Shown here piece after piece: positions 42,062 to 53,747 of a stretch of DNA of 64,000 nt. This DNA is from CAWGHZ01 sp963822575. GTDB lineage: Bacteria > Pseudomonadota > Alphaproteobacteria > MPNO01 > DASWLB01. A model generated the notes under the pieces. That model saw only the letters and a program-made list of their open reading frames with translations. It had not been told where the DNA came from and made no database searches. The translations under genes and the position numbers were made by a program. Location: positions 496,001 through 560,000 of the forward strand of contig CAWGHZ010000007.1 in the NCBI GenBank assembly GCA_963822575.1. The letters are read 5' to 3'. The first letter of the stretch is position 1. Each line of letters begins with the position of its first letter.

Positions 42062-43048
42062 TTATACCCGGAACGGCTTCGCGACCTCGCGGGCGAACAG
42101 CTCGTCCGGCGTGACCAGCCGGTGCGCCACGCCCTGGTCGTGGGCGAACCTGGCGAAGGCCTCGAGCGTCTTGCGGCTGCCCTCGACTCCGTAGGGCCAG
42201 AAATCCTCGCCCAGCCGCTTCTTCGCCTCGTCGGCCCAGTAGGCGTGCATCGGCAGGGGATAGAGCGACCCGCCGGTCGCGGCGCGCGCCAGCGCGTCGT
42301 CCTTGGCCTTCACGAACGCCTTGTAGAGGCTCATCGGCACCCAGGGGTTGGCCTCGCACACCTCTTTGCGGATCACGATGGTGTGCATGATCGGGAAGAT
42401 GCCGGTGTCGTCCCAGTATTTGGTCTCGGCCGCGCGCGGATCCTCGACCAGGCGCTTCACCCGAGGGTCGCGCCGGCGAAAGGCGCCGGGCGGCGCGGCG
42501 GAGATCATTGCGTCGATGTCGCCGGCGAGCAGCATGTCGTTGAGCGACCGATCGGGTACCGGCGCGATGCGGATGCCCGGCGGCAGGGTGAGCTCGCCCG
42601 GCTCGGCGCGGCCGGGGTCGTCCTGGCCCGCCTGCACCCAGTCGATCGAGGCGAGCTCGACGCCGATATACTCCGAAAGCCAGCCGCGGCCGTAGATCGT
42701 CGCCGTCTGGGTCCATTCCGGCACGCCGACGCGCTTGCCGGCCAGGTCCTCCGGCCGCTTCACCTTGCCGTCGGCGCGCACGTAGAAGGCGGAGAGCCGG
42801 AACACCCGCGACGGGAACACCGGGATCGCCACGTGCGTCGCCTTGCCCTGCGATACCAGCGAGATGTGCCGGCCCATCGACAGCTCCGACACGTCGAACT
42901 CGCGGAACTCGGTGAACCGGTGGAAGACCTCCAGCACCGGCAGCTTTAGGTGGGTGACGTCGATCCCCTCGGCCCGCACCTCGCCCGAGGTGAAGTCGCG
43001 CAGATGGTCGTAGTCGCCGGTGGCGACGGTCAGGCGGATGTTGCTCAC
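42062..43048 (-). CDS. 4,5-dihydroxyphthalate decarboxylase-like protein 3
   Basis: 328 residues from GTG 43048, with GAGGGGAG 7 nt upstream; an ATG at 43075 is also in frame. It is a third member of the family seen at 25899-27992 (FDVSELSMGRHISLVSQG, VAIPVFPSRVFRLSAFYV, and C-terminal GEDFWPYGVEGSRKTLEAFARFAHDQG). It has no signal peptide. It is followed after 25 nt by the gentisate-dioxygenase-like gene, so a ligand-binding or decarboxylation step feeding ring cleavage is plausible. Confidence 0.78.
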   Translation of the reverse strand: MSNIRLTVATGDYDHLRDFTSGEVRAEGIDVTHLKLPVLEVFHRFTEFREFDVSELSMGRHISLVSQGKATHVAIPVFPSRVFRLSAFYVRADGKVKRPEDLAGKRVGVPEWTQTATIYGRGWLSEYIGVELASIDWVQAGQDDPGRAEPGELTLPPGIRIAPVPDRSLNDMLLAGDIDAMISAAPPGAFRRRDPRVKRLVEDPRAAETKYWDDTGIFPIMHTIVIRKEVCEANPWVPMSLYKAFVKAKDDALARAATGGSLYPLPMHAYWADEAKKRLGEDFWPYGVEGSRKTLEAFARFAHDQGVAHRLVTPDELFAREVAKPFRV

Positions 43049-43189
43049 GCGCGGGCTCCCCTCGGCCGAGTTCATTGTAGGACCGCCCCGGCCGGCCCGT
43101 CCATGCGCCCGCGCGGCGATGGAATGGGACCGGCCGCCCCGCGTTGTCCCTTCAAAGCCCGACCGACGGCGGCGCTCCGGGGACTGGAC

Positions 43190-43823
43190 ATGATTTCGAT
43201 CGGCGCGATGGTGACGCAGGACGGAAGCGACCGGCGGCGGCCCGCGCCGCTCGTCCGGCGCATCGCCTGGCGCGCTCTGATGGCGCTTTACCCGGTCACC
43301 TGGACGACCTGGTGGACGGTGGAGCGGTTCTACAGCTGGAGCCACGCGCCCTATCTCGATGTCGGCGCGCCCTACAACATGCTGCGCGTCCGGGCGCGGA
43401 TCTACCGGGGGCCGGCCGTGCGGCTCGGCGACGGCACCGTCGTGCGACCCGGCGACCGCATCCTGAACCTGCACATCAACAGCCCGGTCGCGCGCCGCAT
43501 GTGGCGCGAGCACGTGCACCCTTATGTCGCGGGCGCCGCGGACTTCCGCTGCGTGGCCGGGTTCCTTGCCGAGCACCCGGAGTACGTCGCCGTCCATGGC
43601 CGCAACAACCTGCGCCACATGATGCAGCGGCTGGGGGCGGAGGTGTTCGATGTGCCGCCCGGCCTGCACGCCGCGCTCGAGCAGCTGTTCGAGGAAATGG
43701 CGATCCTGATCTTCCATCCGCACCGAGTGCAGAGGCTGGAGCGCCACTACGCGCCGATCGCCGATTCGCTGGCTGTCGCGCGACTCGCTCCTGGCCCGGT
43801 TCGGACCCGGGTGCGGCAGCTAG
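43190..43823 (+). CDS. YkoP-like domain protein, frameshifted near its end
   Basis: From ATG 43190 the frame encodes a membrane-proximal N-terminus (LMALYPVTWTTWWTVERFYSWSHAPYLDVG) and a YkoP-like domain (RARIYRGPAVRLGDGTVVRPGDRILNLHINSP, VHGRNNLRHM). After about residue 193 (YAPIADS) the frame turns into nonsense and overlaps the DedA gene by 169 nt. Removing one base near 43769 instead gives WLSRDSLLARFGPG and a stop at 43823, 25 nt before dedA, so a one-base insertion is the likely explanation. YkoP-like proteins often sit next to polysaccharide or membrane-lipid genes. Function unknown. Confidence 0.68.
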
Positions 43824-43848
43824 CGCCGGGCGGCGCCCACGGCGGCGG

Positions 43849-44490
43849 ATGGACCCGATCCACTCCCTCTCGGGCTTCCTCAGGCATCACCAGCTTCTCG
43901 CCTATCCGGTGCTGCTCGGCGGCGCGTTCGTCGAAATCCTGGTGCCGTTCGCGTTCTTCGTGCCCGGCGAAATCTTCTTCTACGCGGCGGGCATATTGGG
44001 CGCGATCGGCGCGTTGAGCCTGTGGGTCGCGAGCGGCGCCCTGATCGCCGGCGGCATCGCGGGCGACTTCGCCAACTTCTTCCTGGGGCGGCGCTATCAC
44101 CGCGAAATCGAGGCGCGCATCTGCCGCGTGCGCTATCTCGACCGCGTCTATGGCAGGGGCAAGAGGTTCATCGCCAAGCATGGCGACAACTCGGTGCTGT
44201 TCGCCCGCTTCCTTGGACCGGCCGGCTGGGTGACCTCGTTCCTCGCCGGCGCGGCGGGCATGCGGCCGCGCCGGTTCGCGCTGCTGGAGCCCGCGCCGGC
44301 GATCCTCGCCATCGCGCTGAACATCGGGATCGGCTACGCGCTGGGGATGGGCTATCGCTTCGCCGAGAAGCTGGTGCACGGCTGGGCGACGCCGATCGCC
44401 ATCGTCATGGCCCTGATCGTGATCGGCATTCCGATCTGGCTTCTGCTCAGGGATCCCGAGAAGAAGTCAGCCCGCCAGCCGTCACGATGA
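43849..44490 (+). CDS. DedA family membrane protein
   Basis: 213 residues from ATG 43849. DedA/VTT landmarks: EILVPFAFFVPGEIFFYAAGILGA early, GDFANFFLGRRYHRE, then GKRFIAKHGDNSVLFARFLGPAGWVTSFLAGAAGM, and membrane helices at the end. These proteins move undecaprenyl phosphate or phospholipids between leaflets. The reading frame runs 44 nt into the convergent ureG end, an unusual tail-to-tail overlap that leaves no room for a terminator. Confidence 0.85.
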   Translation: MDPIHSLSGFLRHHQLLAYPVLLGGAFVEILVPFAFFVPGEIFFYAAGILGAIGALSLWVASGALIAGGIAGDFANFFLGRRYHREIEARICRVRYLDRVYGRGKRFIAKHGDNSVLFARFLGPAGWVTSFLAGAAGMRPRRFALLEPAPAILAIALNIGIGYALGMGYRFAEKLVHGWATPIAIVMALIVIGIPIWLLLRDPEKKSARQPSR

Positions 44491-45091
44491 ACTCGACGAT
44501 GCGGCCGACGCCGTCGCCCGCCTTCAAATTGGTGAAGATGAACGGCCGCGCGCCCCGCATGCGCCGCGCGTCGCGCTCCATTACGCCGAGGTCGGCGCCC
44601 ACCAGCGGCGCGAGGTCCGTCTTGTTGATGACCAGCAGGTCCGACCGGGTGATGCCGGGCCCGCCCTTGCGCGGGATCTTCTCGCCCGCCGCCACGTCGA
44701 TCACGTAGATGGTGAGGTCGGCGAGCTCGGGGCTGAACGTCGCGGCGAGGTTGTCGCCGCCCGACTCGATCAGGCAGAGCGCGGCGTCGGGAAACTTCGC
44801 GCACATCTCGTCGAACGCGACCAGGTTGATCGAGGCGTCCTCGCGGATCGCGGTGTGCGGGCAGCCGCCGGTCTCGACCCCCATGATGCGCTCCGCGGGC
44901 AGCGCGCCGGCGCGCGTCAGGATGAGCTGGTCCTCCTTCGTGTAGATGTCGTTGGTGATGACGAAGAGGTCGTACCGGTCGCGCATGCGCTTGCACAGCG
45001 CCTCGCAGAGCGCGGTCTTGCCCGAGCCGACGGGGCCGCCGATGCCGACACGCAGCGGGCCGTGATGCGCCAAGGGGAGAGCGTGTGTCAT
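44447..45091 (-). CDS. ureG: Urease accessory GTPase UreG
   Basis: 214 residues from ATG 45091, overlapping the ureF stop (ATGA). P-loop GGPVGSGKTALCEAL, TNDIYTKEDQ, the nickel/zinc CPH motif in VETGGCPHTAIRED, ESGGDNLAATFS and the base-recognition NKTDLAPLVG are present. UreG hydrolyses GTP to drive nickel delivery to the urease active site, together with UreD, UreE and UreF. It is the last gene of the urt-ure operon. Confidence 0.95.
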   Translation of the reverse strand: MTHALPLAHHGPLRVGIGGPVGSGKTALCEALCKRMRDRYDLFVITNDIYTKEDQLILTRAGALPAERIMGVETGGCPHTAIREDASINLVAFDEMCAKFPDAALCLIESGGDNLAATFSPELADLTIYVIDVAAGEKIPRKGGPGITRSDLLVINKTDLAPLVGADLGVMERDARRMRGARPFIFTNLKAGDGVGRIVEFIVTAGGLTSSRDP

Positions 45092-45777
45092 GAGCGGAAC
45101 AGCCTCGTGTATTGGGTTTCGTGGCGCGCCGACGCGATGTCGATCATGAACGCGGCTGAGCCGATCTCGTCGAGCGAGGCAGACGCCGCCACCGCGGCCG
45201 TCGCGAGCACCGCCGCCTCCAGCGACGCGACGGCGATCTGCCCGTCGGTCTGGCCGAGCGGCACCAGCCTGACGCCGGCCGTGACCAGGTTCGCCGTTGT
45301 CGATTGCAGGTACGTCGCCAGCGCGGCACAGAGCGGCGCGCCGTCGAGCGCGGTGGCGGCGCCGGCCACCACGGGGAGCGTCGGCGCGACCGCTTCGGTG
45401 GCAAGGCGGTGCGCCAGCCCGTCCAGCGCTGCGTCGGGCCAGGCGCGCCGCACGGTCGCGAGGAAGGCCATGCCCTGGGCTGCCGATTCGAGGGCGAGCT
45501 CCGCCGTGCCGCGCAGCGCTGCGGCGAGGCGCACGATCTCCACGAACCCTTCCGGATCGCGCGCGGCGCGGAAGGCGTGGGCGAACAGGATCGCGTCGCT
45601 CCGGCCGGCGCCGTGGCGCAGGTCGGCGTCGAGCCAGTCCACCAGGGTGGCGCGGTCTGTCACCTGTCCCGCCTCGACCGCCCATTCCAGCGCGTGCGAA
45701 TAGCTGAACGCGCCGACCGGAAAGGCCGGCGACAGCCAGCTCTGCAGGCGCATCAGGTGGCGGAGGTCATCCGTCAT
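45088..45777 (-). CDS. ureF: Urease accessory protein UreF
   Basis: 229 residues from ATG 45777 (MTDDLRHLMRLQSWLSPAFPVGAFSYSHALEWAV, positions 1 to 34). ATG 45789 is also in frame. The all-helical UreF pattern is clear, with the conserved SPAFPVGAFSYSHALE near the start. UreF works as a checkpoint on UreG's GTPase during nickel insertion. It overlaps ureE by 11 nt and ureG by 4 nt. Confidence 0.93.
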   Translation of the reverse strand: MTDDLRHLMRLQSWLSPAFPVGAFSYSHALEWAVEAGQVTDRATLVDWLDADLRHGAGRSDAILFAHAFRAARDPEGFVEIVRLAAALRGTAELALESAAQGMAFLATVRRAWPDAALDGLAHRLATEAVAPTLPVVAGAATALDGAPLCAALATYLQSTTANLVTAGVRLVPLGQTDGQIAVASLEAAVLATAAVAASASLDEIGSAAFMIDIASARHETQYTRLFRS

Positions 45778-46245
45778 GGGGGGCCGCATGGCGGTGAGCG
45801 TGTGCGTGGCCGCTGCCGTCATACGCGCCGCCCTCGGGCTGGAACGGCGCGACGACGTGGCGCAGCGACGCGCCAAGGCCCGCGAGCATCGCCTCGACCA
45901 CGTGGTCGGGGCGGATGCGCAGGACGCCGTCGCCGATCTCGGTCGCGAGGTGGCGGTTGCCGAGATGCCAGGCGAGACGGGCGAGGTGGGTGGCGTCGCG
46001 GCCGCGGATTTCCATGACCGGCTCCGGCGCGGCGCGCACGCGGAGCCAGCGCCCGTCCTCCAGCGCCAGCCCGTCGCCGTCGGCCATCGCCACCGCCTGG
46101 GCGAGGTCGAGCAGCACCGCCGCGCCGTTGTCGGTTTCGAAGCGGATGCGGCGGCGGTGCCGTGCGTCGAAATCGAGCGTCACCGTGCCCGCGGCCCGTG
46201 CCTCGGGCCAGCAGCCGGCCGCCTCGTGTCGCGTCGCGCGGATCA

Positions 46246-46246
<1 letters not shown>
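45767..46246 (-). CDS. ureE: Urease accessory nickel chaperone UreE
   Basis: 159 residues from ATG 46246, overlapping the ureC stop (ATGA). The UreE peptide-binding domain is followed by the nickel-binding domain with HLARLAWHLGNRHLATEI. The tail carries histidines (GHAHAHRHAAPH) that store nickel. UreE hands Ni(II) to UreG. Order ureC-ureE-ureF-ureG is standard for alphaproteobacteria. Confidence 0.93.
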
Positions 46247-47951
<1,705 letters not shown>

Positions 47952-47955
<4 letters not shown>

Positions 47956-48275
47956 TTCGAATCCTCCGCGTCAAGCGGTCCGGCGATCTCGCCGTCGAAG
48001 CCGTGGACGATGCGCGCGCCGCGGAACGGGACCAGCGACACCTCGCGCGTCTGGCCCGGCTCGAAACGGACGGCGGTGCCGGCCGGGATGTCGAGCCGCA
48101 TGCCGCGCGTCACGTCGCGGTCGAACGACAGCGCCTCGTTCGCTTCGAAGAAATGATAGTGGCTGCCGACCTGCACCGGCCGGTCGCCGGTGTTGGCGAC
48201 GGCGAGGCGGACGGACCCCGCGCCCTCGTTCAGCACGATGTCGCCCTGGCCGGGCACGATCTCGCCGGGGATCAT
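47952..48275 (-). CDS. ureB: Urease subunit beta (UreB)
   Basis: 107 residues from ATG 48275, 4 nt after ureA. Conserved segments GEIVPGQGDIVLNEG and VQVGSHYHFFEANEAL. The subunit packs with UreA and UreC in the urease trimer. Separate ureA and ureB genes are usual for bacteria. Confidence 0.95.
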
Positions 48276-48279
48276 CGGC

Positions 48280-48582
<303 letters not shown>

Positions 48583-48598
48583 GGCTCCCTCTCTCCTC

Positions 48599-49465
48599 TC
48601 AGCAACCCCACACGCGCGGCAGCGCCCGACCGGCGCCGTCGATGCGGGGACGCAACTCGGCGAGCACGGCGGCGACGGCGCGGCGGAGCTTCGCGGCGCC
48701 GGACGCGGCGAAGCGGCAGACCAGCACGTTGTTGACCAGCGTCGCCCCCGCATCGCACGCCGCGGCCGCCGTGGCGTCGCGCGCCGTCTCGACCAGCGAC
48801 GACGCATCGGGCGCGGCATAGACCAGCGTCGCGATGGCGTCGGCGCCGCCCAGCAGTGCGGGCCGCGCGGCCAGGGCGGCGATATCGCCCTCGATCCGGA
48901 ACGCGTCGGCCCAGACCAACCTGCCGTCGCGCACCACGCGCCTCCGGTCGCGCAGGCTTCCGGTGCGCATCGTCTCGCCGTGCGCGGCGCGGCCGAGCAC
49001 CAGCCATTCGAGCGCGAGGACGCGGCCGCTGCCCGCAACGACGATGTCGGTATGGCGATCGAGTCGCGCGCGGTCGAAGCAGATGGTCTCCTGCGGCAGG
49101 TATTCGACCAGTGCCTCGTCGCGCGCTTCGACCGTCGTCTCGATGCGCGCGGGCAGGTCGATAGAGCGATAGATCTTTTCGGCCGCCTGGGTGGTGACCA
49201 CGCAGGCGGCGCCGTCGGTAGCGGTCACCGAGACCGCCATCCGGTCGCCGCCGGCGATGCCGCCCGCGGTGTTGATCAGCACGATCTCCTTTCCCGCCGT
49301 GCCGTCGACGCGCGGCAGAATCGCGCGCGCCGGGCTCCGCTGGTAGAGGTCGACGAGGCAGGTCTCGTCCCCGCGCCGCCCCATCGCGACGCTGACCGCG
49401 CCGTCGCACCGCTGGAGGTGGCGATCGGAGACGGCCGGCTCAGACGGTGAGGTAGCGTCGAACAT
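48599..49465 (-). CDS. ureD: Urease accessory protein UreD
   Basis: 288 residues from ATG 49465, whose start overlaps the urtE end by 26 nt. Conserved UreD segments: LINTAGGIAGGDRM, TTQAAEKIYRS and LEYLPQETICFD-like VEYLPQETICFD. UreD is the scaffold for UreF-UreG on apo-urease and channels nickel. Its place between the urea transporter and ureA matches the operons of rhizobia. Confidence 0.93.
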   Translation of the reverse strand: MFDATSPSEPAVSDRHLQRCDGAVSVAMGRRGDETCLVDLYQRSPARAILPRVDGTAGKEIVLINTAGGIAGGDRMAVSVTATDGAACVVTTQAAEKIYRSIDLPARIETTVEARDEALVEYLPQETICFDRARLDRHTDIVVAGSGRVLALEWLVLGRAAHGETMRTGSLRDRRRVVRDGRLVWADAFRIEGDIAALAARPALLGGADAIATLVYAAPDASSLVETARDATAAAACDAGATLVNNVLVCRFAASGAAKLRRAVAAVLAELRPRIDGAGRALPRVWGC

Positions 49466-50135
49466 CCTCTTCCACCATCTCGGCGCGCCTTCCGGCGAGC
49501 ACCACCTCGCCGCGGTCCATCACCGCGAACGAGTCCGCCAGATCGCGGGCAAACTCGAAATACTGCTCGACCAGGACGATCGCCATGTCGCCGCGGTCGC
49601 GCAGCAGCGCGATGACGCGCTCGATGTCCTTGATGATGGAAGGCTGAATGCCCTCGGTCGGTTCGTCAAGCACAAGGAGCTTCGGCCGCATCACCAGCGC
49701 GCGGGCGATGGCGAGCTGCTGCTGCTGCCCGCCGGACAGGTCGCCGCCGCGCCGGCGGAGCATGTCGCGCAGCACCGGGAACAGATCGAAGATCTCGCCG
49801 GCGATCTCGCGCGCCTTGCGGGGGAGCGCGGCGAGCCCCGTTTTGATGTTCTCCTCGACGGTCAGCAGCGGGAATATCTCCCGCCCCTGCGGCACGTAGG
49901 CGATGCCGGCGCGTGCACGCTCGTAGGACGGGAGGCGCGTCACGTCGCGCCCGTCGAGCGCGATCCGGCCCGAGCGCACAGAGTGCTGGCCGACGATGGC
50001 GCGCATCAGGCTCGACTTGCCGACGCCGTTGCGGCCGAGGACGCAGGTCACCTGGCCCGGCTCGGCCGCGAGCGAGACCTGGCGGAGCGCCTGGCTCGCA
50101 GCGTAATAGAGGTCGACGTTCTCGACGTTCAGCAT
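49440..50135 (-). CDS. urtE: Urea ABC transporter ATP-binding protein UrtE
   Basis: 231 residues from ATG 50135. ABC motifs: GRNGVGKSS, LSGGQQQQLAIARAL, LLVLDEPTEGIQP. LivF-type subunit. It sits 3 nt after urtD and just before ureD, which fixes it as UrtE rather than a general amino-acid transporter subunit. Confidence 0.93.
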   Translation of the reverse strand: MLNVENVDLYYAASQALRQVSLAAEPGQVTCVLGRNGVGKSSLMRAIVGQHSVRSGRIALDGRDVTRLPSYERARAGIAYVPQGREIFPLLTVEENIKTGLAALPRKAREIAGEIFDLFPVLRDMLRRRGGDLSGGQQQQLAIARALVMRPKLLVLDEPTEGIQPSIIKDIERVIALLRDRGDMAIVLVEQYFEFARDLADSFAVMDRGEVVLAGRRAEMVEEDVRRYLTV

Positions 50136-50138
50136 CGC

Positions 50139-50888
50139 TCAGCGCCCCAGATAGACCTCGATGACGCGCGGGTCGGCCTGCACCGTCTCGAGCGCGCCCT
50201 CGGCCAGCACGGCGCCCTCGTGCAGCACGGTGACGCGGCAGCCGAGCGAGCGGACGAACTCCATGTCGTGCTCGACCACGACGACCGAGCGCGTCCTGGC
50301 CACCTCGCGAAGCAGGTCGGCGGTCGCCGCGGTCTCGGCGTCGGTCATGCCGGCGACCGGCTCGTCGACCAGGAGAAGCTCCGGCTCCTGCATCAGCAGC
50401 ATGCCGATCTCCAGCCACTGCTTCTGGCCGTGCGACAGCGACCCGCCGGCGCGTCGCGGCTCGCTGTCAGTGCGATAGTATCGAGCACCGCTTCGATGCG
50501 GACGAGCTCTGCGGCGGTCGGCCGGTCGAACAGGGTGGCGAACACGCCGCGCGGCGCCTTGCGTGCGAGCTCCAGGTTCTGGAAGACGGTCTGGTTGTCG
50601 AACACCGTCGGCTTCTGGAACTTGCGGCCGATGCCGAGGTTGGCGATGTCGGCCTCGTCGAGCCGCGTGAGGTCGGTCGAGCCGCGGAACAGAACGTTGC
50701 CCTCGTCCGGCCGGGTCTTGCCGGTGACCACGTCCATCATGGTCGTCTTGCCGGCGCCGTTCGGCCCGATGATGGCGCGCATCTCGTTCGCCAGCACGTA
50801 GAAGCTGAGCCCGTTGAGCGCCTTGAACCCGTCGAAGCGACACGGAGACGCCGTCGAGATAGAGCATGGTCTCGGCGGCGGCGGTCAT
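50139..50888 (-). CDS. urtD: Urea ABC transporter ATP-binding protein UrtD, two compensating frameshifts
   Basis: ATG 50888 overlaps the urtC stop (ATGA). The first ~17 codons (TAAAETMLYLDGVSV) are in the frame of the end. Codons between about 50837 and 50453 are in a different frame and encode FDGFKALNGLSFYV, Walker A GPNGAGKTTMMDVVTG and the GRKFQKPTVFDNQTV Q-loop. The last part returns to the first frame with LSHGQKQWLEIGMLL and LLLVDEPVAGM. One extra base near 50837 and one missing base near 50453 restore a normal LivG-type protein of 250 codons. A pair of indels that compensate in an otherwise perfect gene most likely reflects sequence error. Confidence 0.85.
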   Translation of the reverse strand: MTAAAETMLYLDGVSVSLRRVQGAQRAQLLRAGERDARHHRAERRRQDDHDGRGHRQDPAGRGQRSVPRLDRPHAARRGRHRQPRHRPQVPEADGVRQPDRLPEPGARTQGAARRVRHPVRPADRRRARPHRSGARYYRTDSEPRRAGGSLSHGQKQWLEIGMLLMQEPELLLVDEPVAGMTDAETAATADLLREVARTRSVVVVEHDMEFVRSLGCRVTVLHEGAVLAEGALETVQADPRVIEVYLGR

Positions 50889-52049
50889 GGCTTGGCCCGC
50901 CCCATGAGGCCGCCGGCCTCCGCGATCCGCGCCAGCCGGTCGCGCGCGAGCCCAAGGGCCGGCCCGTTGCCCGACAGCAGCCCGGCAATGCCGCGCGGCA
51001 GGAACAGCGTGACGGCGATGAACAGCGCGCCGAGCGCGAACAGCCACACCTCGGGCATGGCGCCGGTGAGATAGCTCTTGGCGAGGTTCACCAGCGATGG
51101 CGCCGATGATCGCGCCGTAGAGCGTCCCGCGGCCGCCGAGCGCGACCCAGACCACGATCTCGATGGAGTTGGCCGGCGCGAACTCCGACGGGTTGATGAT
51201 GCCGACCTGCGGCACGTAGAGCGCGCCCGCGACGCCGGCCAGCATCGCCGAGACGACGAACACGAACAGCTTGTAGCGCTCCACCCTGTAGCCGAGGAAG
51301 CGCGTGCGTCCTTCGGCGTCGCGGATCGCGACCAGCACGCGGCCGAGCTTGGAAGCGACGATCAGCCGGCAGATGACGAAGCCCAAGGCAAGGAACGCCG
51401 CCGTCGCGGCGAAGAGGCCGGCGCGCGTCGCCTCGCTCTGCAGGTTGAAGCCCAGCAGGTCCTTGAAGTCGGTGAGGCCGTTATTGCCACCGAACCCCAT
51501 GTCGTTGCGGAAGAACGACAGCATCAGCGCGTAGGTCATCGCCTGGGTGATGATCGAGAGGTAGACGCCGGTGACGCGCGAGCGGAAGGCGAACCAGCCG
51601 AACACGAAGGCGAGCAGGCCAGGCACGACCAGCACCATCAGCGCGGCGAAGGCGAAGTGGTCGAACCCGTGCCAGTACCAGGGCAGGCTCTTCCAGTTCA
51701 GAAACACCATGAAGTCGGGCAGGAGCGGGTTGCCGTAGACGCCGCGGCTGCCGATCTCGCGCATCAGGTACATGCCCATGGCGTAGCCGCCGAGCGCGAA
51801 GAACGCGCCGTGGCCGAGGCTCAGGATGCCGCAATAGCCCCAGATGAGGTCGACCGCGAGGGCGAGCAGCGCATAGGCGAGGTACTTGCCGAGAAGGCTC
51901 ACCGCGAAGCTCGACATGTGGAGCGCCGAGCCTTCCGGCACGGCCAGGTGCAGCACCGGCACCAGGATCGCGGTCGCGACCAGGAGCGCGAGTGTGACCG
52001 CCGAGCCGCGCGCGCCGAGCGCGGCGAGGAGGGGGCCGCGGGTTCTCAT
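50885..52049 (-). CDS. urtC: Urea ABC transporter permease UrtC, one frameshift
   Basis: ATG 52049 overlaps the urtB stop (ATGA). LivM-type permease with many membrane helices (SLLGKYLAYALLALAVDLIWGYCGILSLGHGAFF, and SFFRNDMGFGGNNGLTDF typical of UrtC). After GTLYGAIIGA the frame shifts near 51095, and the true C-terminus (LVNLAKSYLTGAMPEVWLFALGALFIAVTLFLPRG) is in another frame ending at 50885. Total length is 388 codons plus one base, so one extra base explains it. Confidence 0.88.
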
Positions 52050-53677
52050 GCGTCCACCGCCCGGCCGCGCAAGGCGAACAGGCCGCGCGGGCGCTTCTGG
52101 ATGAACAGGATGATGGCGACCAGCACCAGGATCTTGCCGAGCACCGCGCCGGCATAGGGCTCGAGGAACTTGTTGACGATGCCGAGCACCGTGGCGCCGA
52201 CCAGCGTGCCCCAAAGGTTTCCGACGCCGCCGAACACCACCACCATGAACGAGTCGATGATGTAGCCCTGGCCCAGATTGGGGCTCACATTGTCGATCTG
52301 GCTCAACGCGACGCCGGCGATGCCGGCGATGCCCGAGCCGAGCCCGAAGGTCAGCGCGTCGACCCAGGGCGTGCGGATGCCGGTGGACCCGGCCATGGCG
52401 CGGTTCTGCGTCACCGCGCGCAGATGGAGGCCGAACGAGGTCTTGCGCAGCACCAGCGTCAGCAGGGCGAACACGGCGAGCGCGAACACGATGATCCACA
52501 TGCGGCTGTAGGTGATAGTGAGGTGGCCGAGCGTGAATGCGCCGGCGAGCCAGTCGGGCGTCACCACATCGCGGTTGGTCGGCCCGAAGATCGAGCGCAC
52601 CGCCTGCTGCAGGATCAGCGACAGGCCCCAGGTGGCGAGCAGCGTCTCCAGCGGCCTTCCGTACAGGAACCGGATGACGCAGCGCTCGATGGCGACGCCG
52701 ACCGCGCCGGCGACGAGAAACGCGAGCGGCACGGCGGCGGCGAGCGAATATTCGGCCAGGCCGGGCAGCCACGCCGTCATCGCCTGTTGCACGACGAAGG
52801 TGGTGTAGGCGCCCAGCATGACCATCTCGCCGTGGGCCATGTTGATCACGCCCATCACGCCGAACGTGATGGCGAGCCCAATTGCGGCGAGCAGCAGCAC
52901 CGAGCCGAGCGAGAGCCCGTACCAGACATTCTGCGCCGCGGACCACGTTGCGAGCTCGCCCTTGATGTCGCGCACGGCCTTCGCCGCAGCGTCCTTCACC
53001 GGGCCGGCCGGACCGTTGGCGACGGCGCCGAGATAGGCGAGGGAGGCCTGGTCTCCGCGCGCCGCCAGCACCGCGATGGCGGCGAGCTGCGCCGCTTCGG
53101 GCTGGTCCTTGCCGGCGGCGAGCACCGAGGCGGCGCGCGCCTCGGCGTAGAGCGTACGGATGGCCGGGTCGGTCTCGGTTTCGATCGCGGCATCGAGCGC
53201 GGCGATCGAGGACGGGTTGGGGGAGGCGAAGATGTCGTTCGCGGCCTTCCTGCGGACCGCCGGGTCCTTCGCGCGCAGGGTGAGCTGGCCGGTTGCGGTC
53301 TGGATCGCCTCGCGCAGCGCGTTGTTCACCCGGATGCGCTTCACGTCGAACTGGCCGACCCGGCCGGTCTCCTTGCCGGTCAGCGGGTCGATGGCGAACT
53401 TGTTGTCGCCCTGCTCGCGGACGATCACGACCGATTTGTCGGCCTTGCGCTCGTACAGGTTGCCCTCGGTGAGCGCCTTGAGGATCGGCGCCACCTGGGC
53501 GGCGCCGGTTGCGGCCAAGGCCTCGACCGCCTGGCCGGTCTCGCGGAACTTGCCGAACTCGGCGCCGATGGCGAGCCCGTTCACCAGCTTGCGCAGCCCG
53601 GCGTCGTCGGCCCGGACCGGCGGCGCGAGCGCTGCCGCGAGGGCGATGACGAGGGCGAGGAGGCGAAGGACGGCCAC
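52046..53677 (-). CDS. urtB: Urea ABC transporter permease UrtB
   Basis: 543 residues from GTG 53677. A signal-like N-terminus and a periplasmic helical domain (about 25-240) come before the LivH-type permease domain, the layout special to UrtB. Permease marks: LGLAITFGVMGVINMAHGEMVMLGAY, VTQNRAMAGSTGI, DNVSPNLGQGYIIDSFMVVVFGGVGNLWGT. It moves urea together with UrtC. Confidence 0.94.
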   Translation of the reverse strand: MAVLRLLALVIALAAALAPPVRADDAGLRKLVNGLAIGAEFGKFRETGQAVEALAATGAAQVAPILKALTEGNLYERKADKSVVIVREQGDNKFAIDPLTGKETGRVGQFDVKRIRVNNALREAIQTATGQLTLRAKDPAVRRKAANDIFASPNPSSIAALDAAIETETDPAIRTLYAEARAASVLAAGKDQPEAAQLAAIAVLAARGDQASLAYLGAVANGPAGPVKDAAAKAVRDIKGELATWSAAQNVWYGLSLGSVLLLAAIGLAITFGVMGVINMAHGEMVMLGAYTTFVVQQAMTAWLPGLAEYSLAAAVPLAFLVAGAVGVAIERCVIRFLYGRPLETLLATWGLSLILQQAVRSIFGPTNRDVVTPDWLAGAFTLGHLTITYSRMWIIVFALAVFALLTLVLRKTSFGLHLRAVTQNRAMAGSTGIRTPWVDALTFGLGSGIAGIAGVALSQIDNVSPNLGQGYIIDSFMVVVFGGVGNLWGTLVGATVLGIVNKFLEPYAGAVLGKILVLVAIILFIQKRPRGLFALRGRAVDA

Positions 53678-53747
53678 GATCGTTCCGTTCGGTCGGGAGG
53701 GAAGAAGGAGGGGCGGGGAGGGCGCACCCTCCCCGCGCGATATCGGC

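Noticed and set aside
43824..44017. YkoP-like gene continuing to 44017
   Set aside because: That part is the DedA coding sequence read out of frame; a one-base change gives a natural stop at 43823.
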